A stretch of 64,000 nt of DNA from Silvibacterium bohemicum (GTDB taxonomy: Bacteria; Acidobacteriota; Terriglobia; Terriglobales; Acidobacteriaceae): assembly GCF_001006305.1 (NCBI RefSeq), contig NZ_LBHJ01000004.1, forward strand, positions 850,508 through 914,507. Reading direction: 5' to 3'. Below are positions 63,929-64,000 of this stretch, piece by piece. Position 1 is the first letter of the stretch, and the number at the start of each line of letters is the position of its first letter. A program made the translations under genes and the position numbers. The notes below the pieces were generated by a model. That model saw nothing but the letters and a program-made list of their open reading frames with translations. It had not been told where the DNA came from and ran no database searches.

Positions 63929-64000
63929 TGGGCCTGGCGAAAACAGTACCAAATTGAGAGTTAGTTTTTGGCAGAGAACTTACCCTGAAGAGGGCGGAGG
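63929..64000. other. Sequence after the truncated ATPase
   Basis: 72 bp to the window end. One frame is open from 63909 to 64000 (31 codons) without a start. No recognisable product. It cannot be told whether this is the start of another gene, a junction, or the remains of the ATPase. Confidence 0.3.

Overview
The window is 64 kb of a GC-rich bacterial chromosome that looks like a soil Acidobacteriota (Terriglobia / Acidobacteriaceae type). This is an inference from gene content: recO-glyQ-glyS, fabZ-lpxA-lpxI of a Gram-negative lipid A pathway, many secreted glycoside hydrolases, an Hfq-like protein next to an Lhr helicase, and one complete rRNA operon. No phage, insertion sequence or CRISPR array was seen.

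Layout. 0-16.5 kb: recO-glyQ-glyS (minus; glyS runs off the left edge), glutamine synthetase, a flavin split-barrel protein, a ferredoxin, a GH51 arabinofuranosidase, an SDR, then a minus-strand lhr-nei-hfq-suhB cluster. 16.7-21.3 kb: a compact nucleoside salvage operon (cytidine deaminase, pyrimidine nucleoside phosphorylase, NupC-type transporter, purine nucleoside phosphorylase, uridine kinase). 21.4-31 kb: a sugar and amino-sugar region with a GH29 fucosidase, a DeoR regulator, a DUF5009/NagX-like membrane protein, a GH18 chitinase, a GH9 enzyme, a sugar MFS transporter and a dienelactone hydrolase. A pair of palindromes sits between the divergent chitinase and GH9 genes. 31.8-37.7 kb: the rRNA operon 16S-tRNA-Ile-tRNA-Ala-23S-5S on the minus strand, with a promoter, terminator and long processing stems. 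38-47 kb: MarC, a degenerate receiver, IlvE, a VapBC module, an APC permease, a cytosine deaminase, fabZ-lpxA-lpxI and a peroxiredoxin. 47-51.7 kb: a minus-strand group with a flavin-halogenase-like protein, an Asp-nucleophile alpha/beta hydrolase, an MFS transporter and a reductive-dehalogenase-like Fe-S protein. An 18-bp motif is shared upstream of two of these genes.

52-64 kb is the accessory island and the main point of interest. Base composition is visibly less GC-rich than in the left part. A tightly packed plus-strand operon encodes a sigma-70-like protein, a small helix-rich partner, a 1126-residue fusion of ImmA/IrrE-type metallopeptidase, UvrD-type helicase and Cas4/AddB-like Fe-S domain, a three-repeat ubiquitin-like protein, an E1-like ThiF protein, a DUF6527-type Cys/His protein, an SbcD/YhaO-like nuclease and a truncated SbcC/YhaN-like ATPase. 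A PD-(D/E)xK nuclease-like gene is divergent from it. This looks like a ubiquitin-like conjugation module joined to a DNA-processing and proteolytic-switch module, plausibly a defence or DNA-damage-response system. All functions are inferred from motifs.
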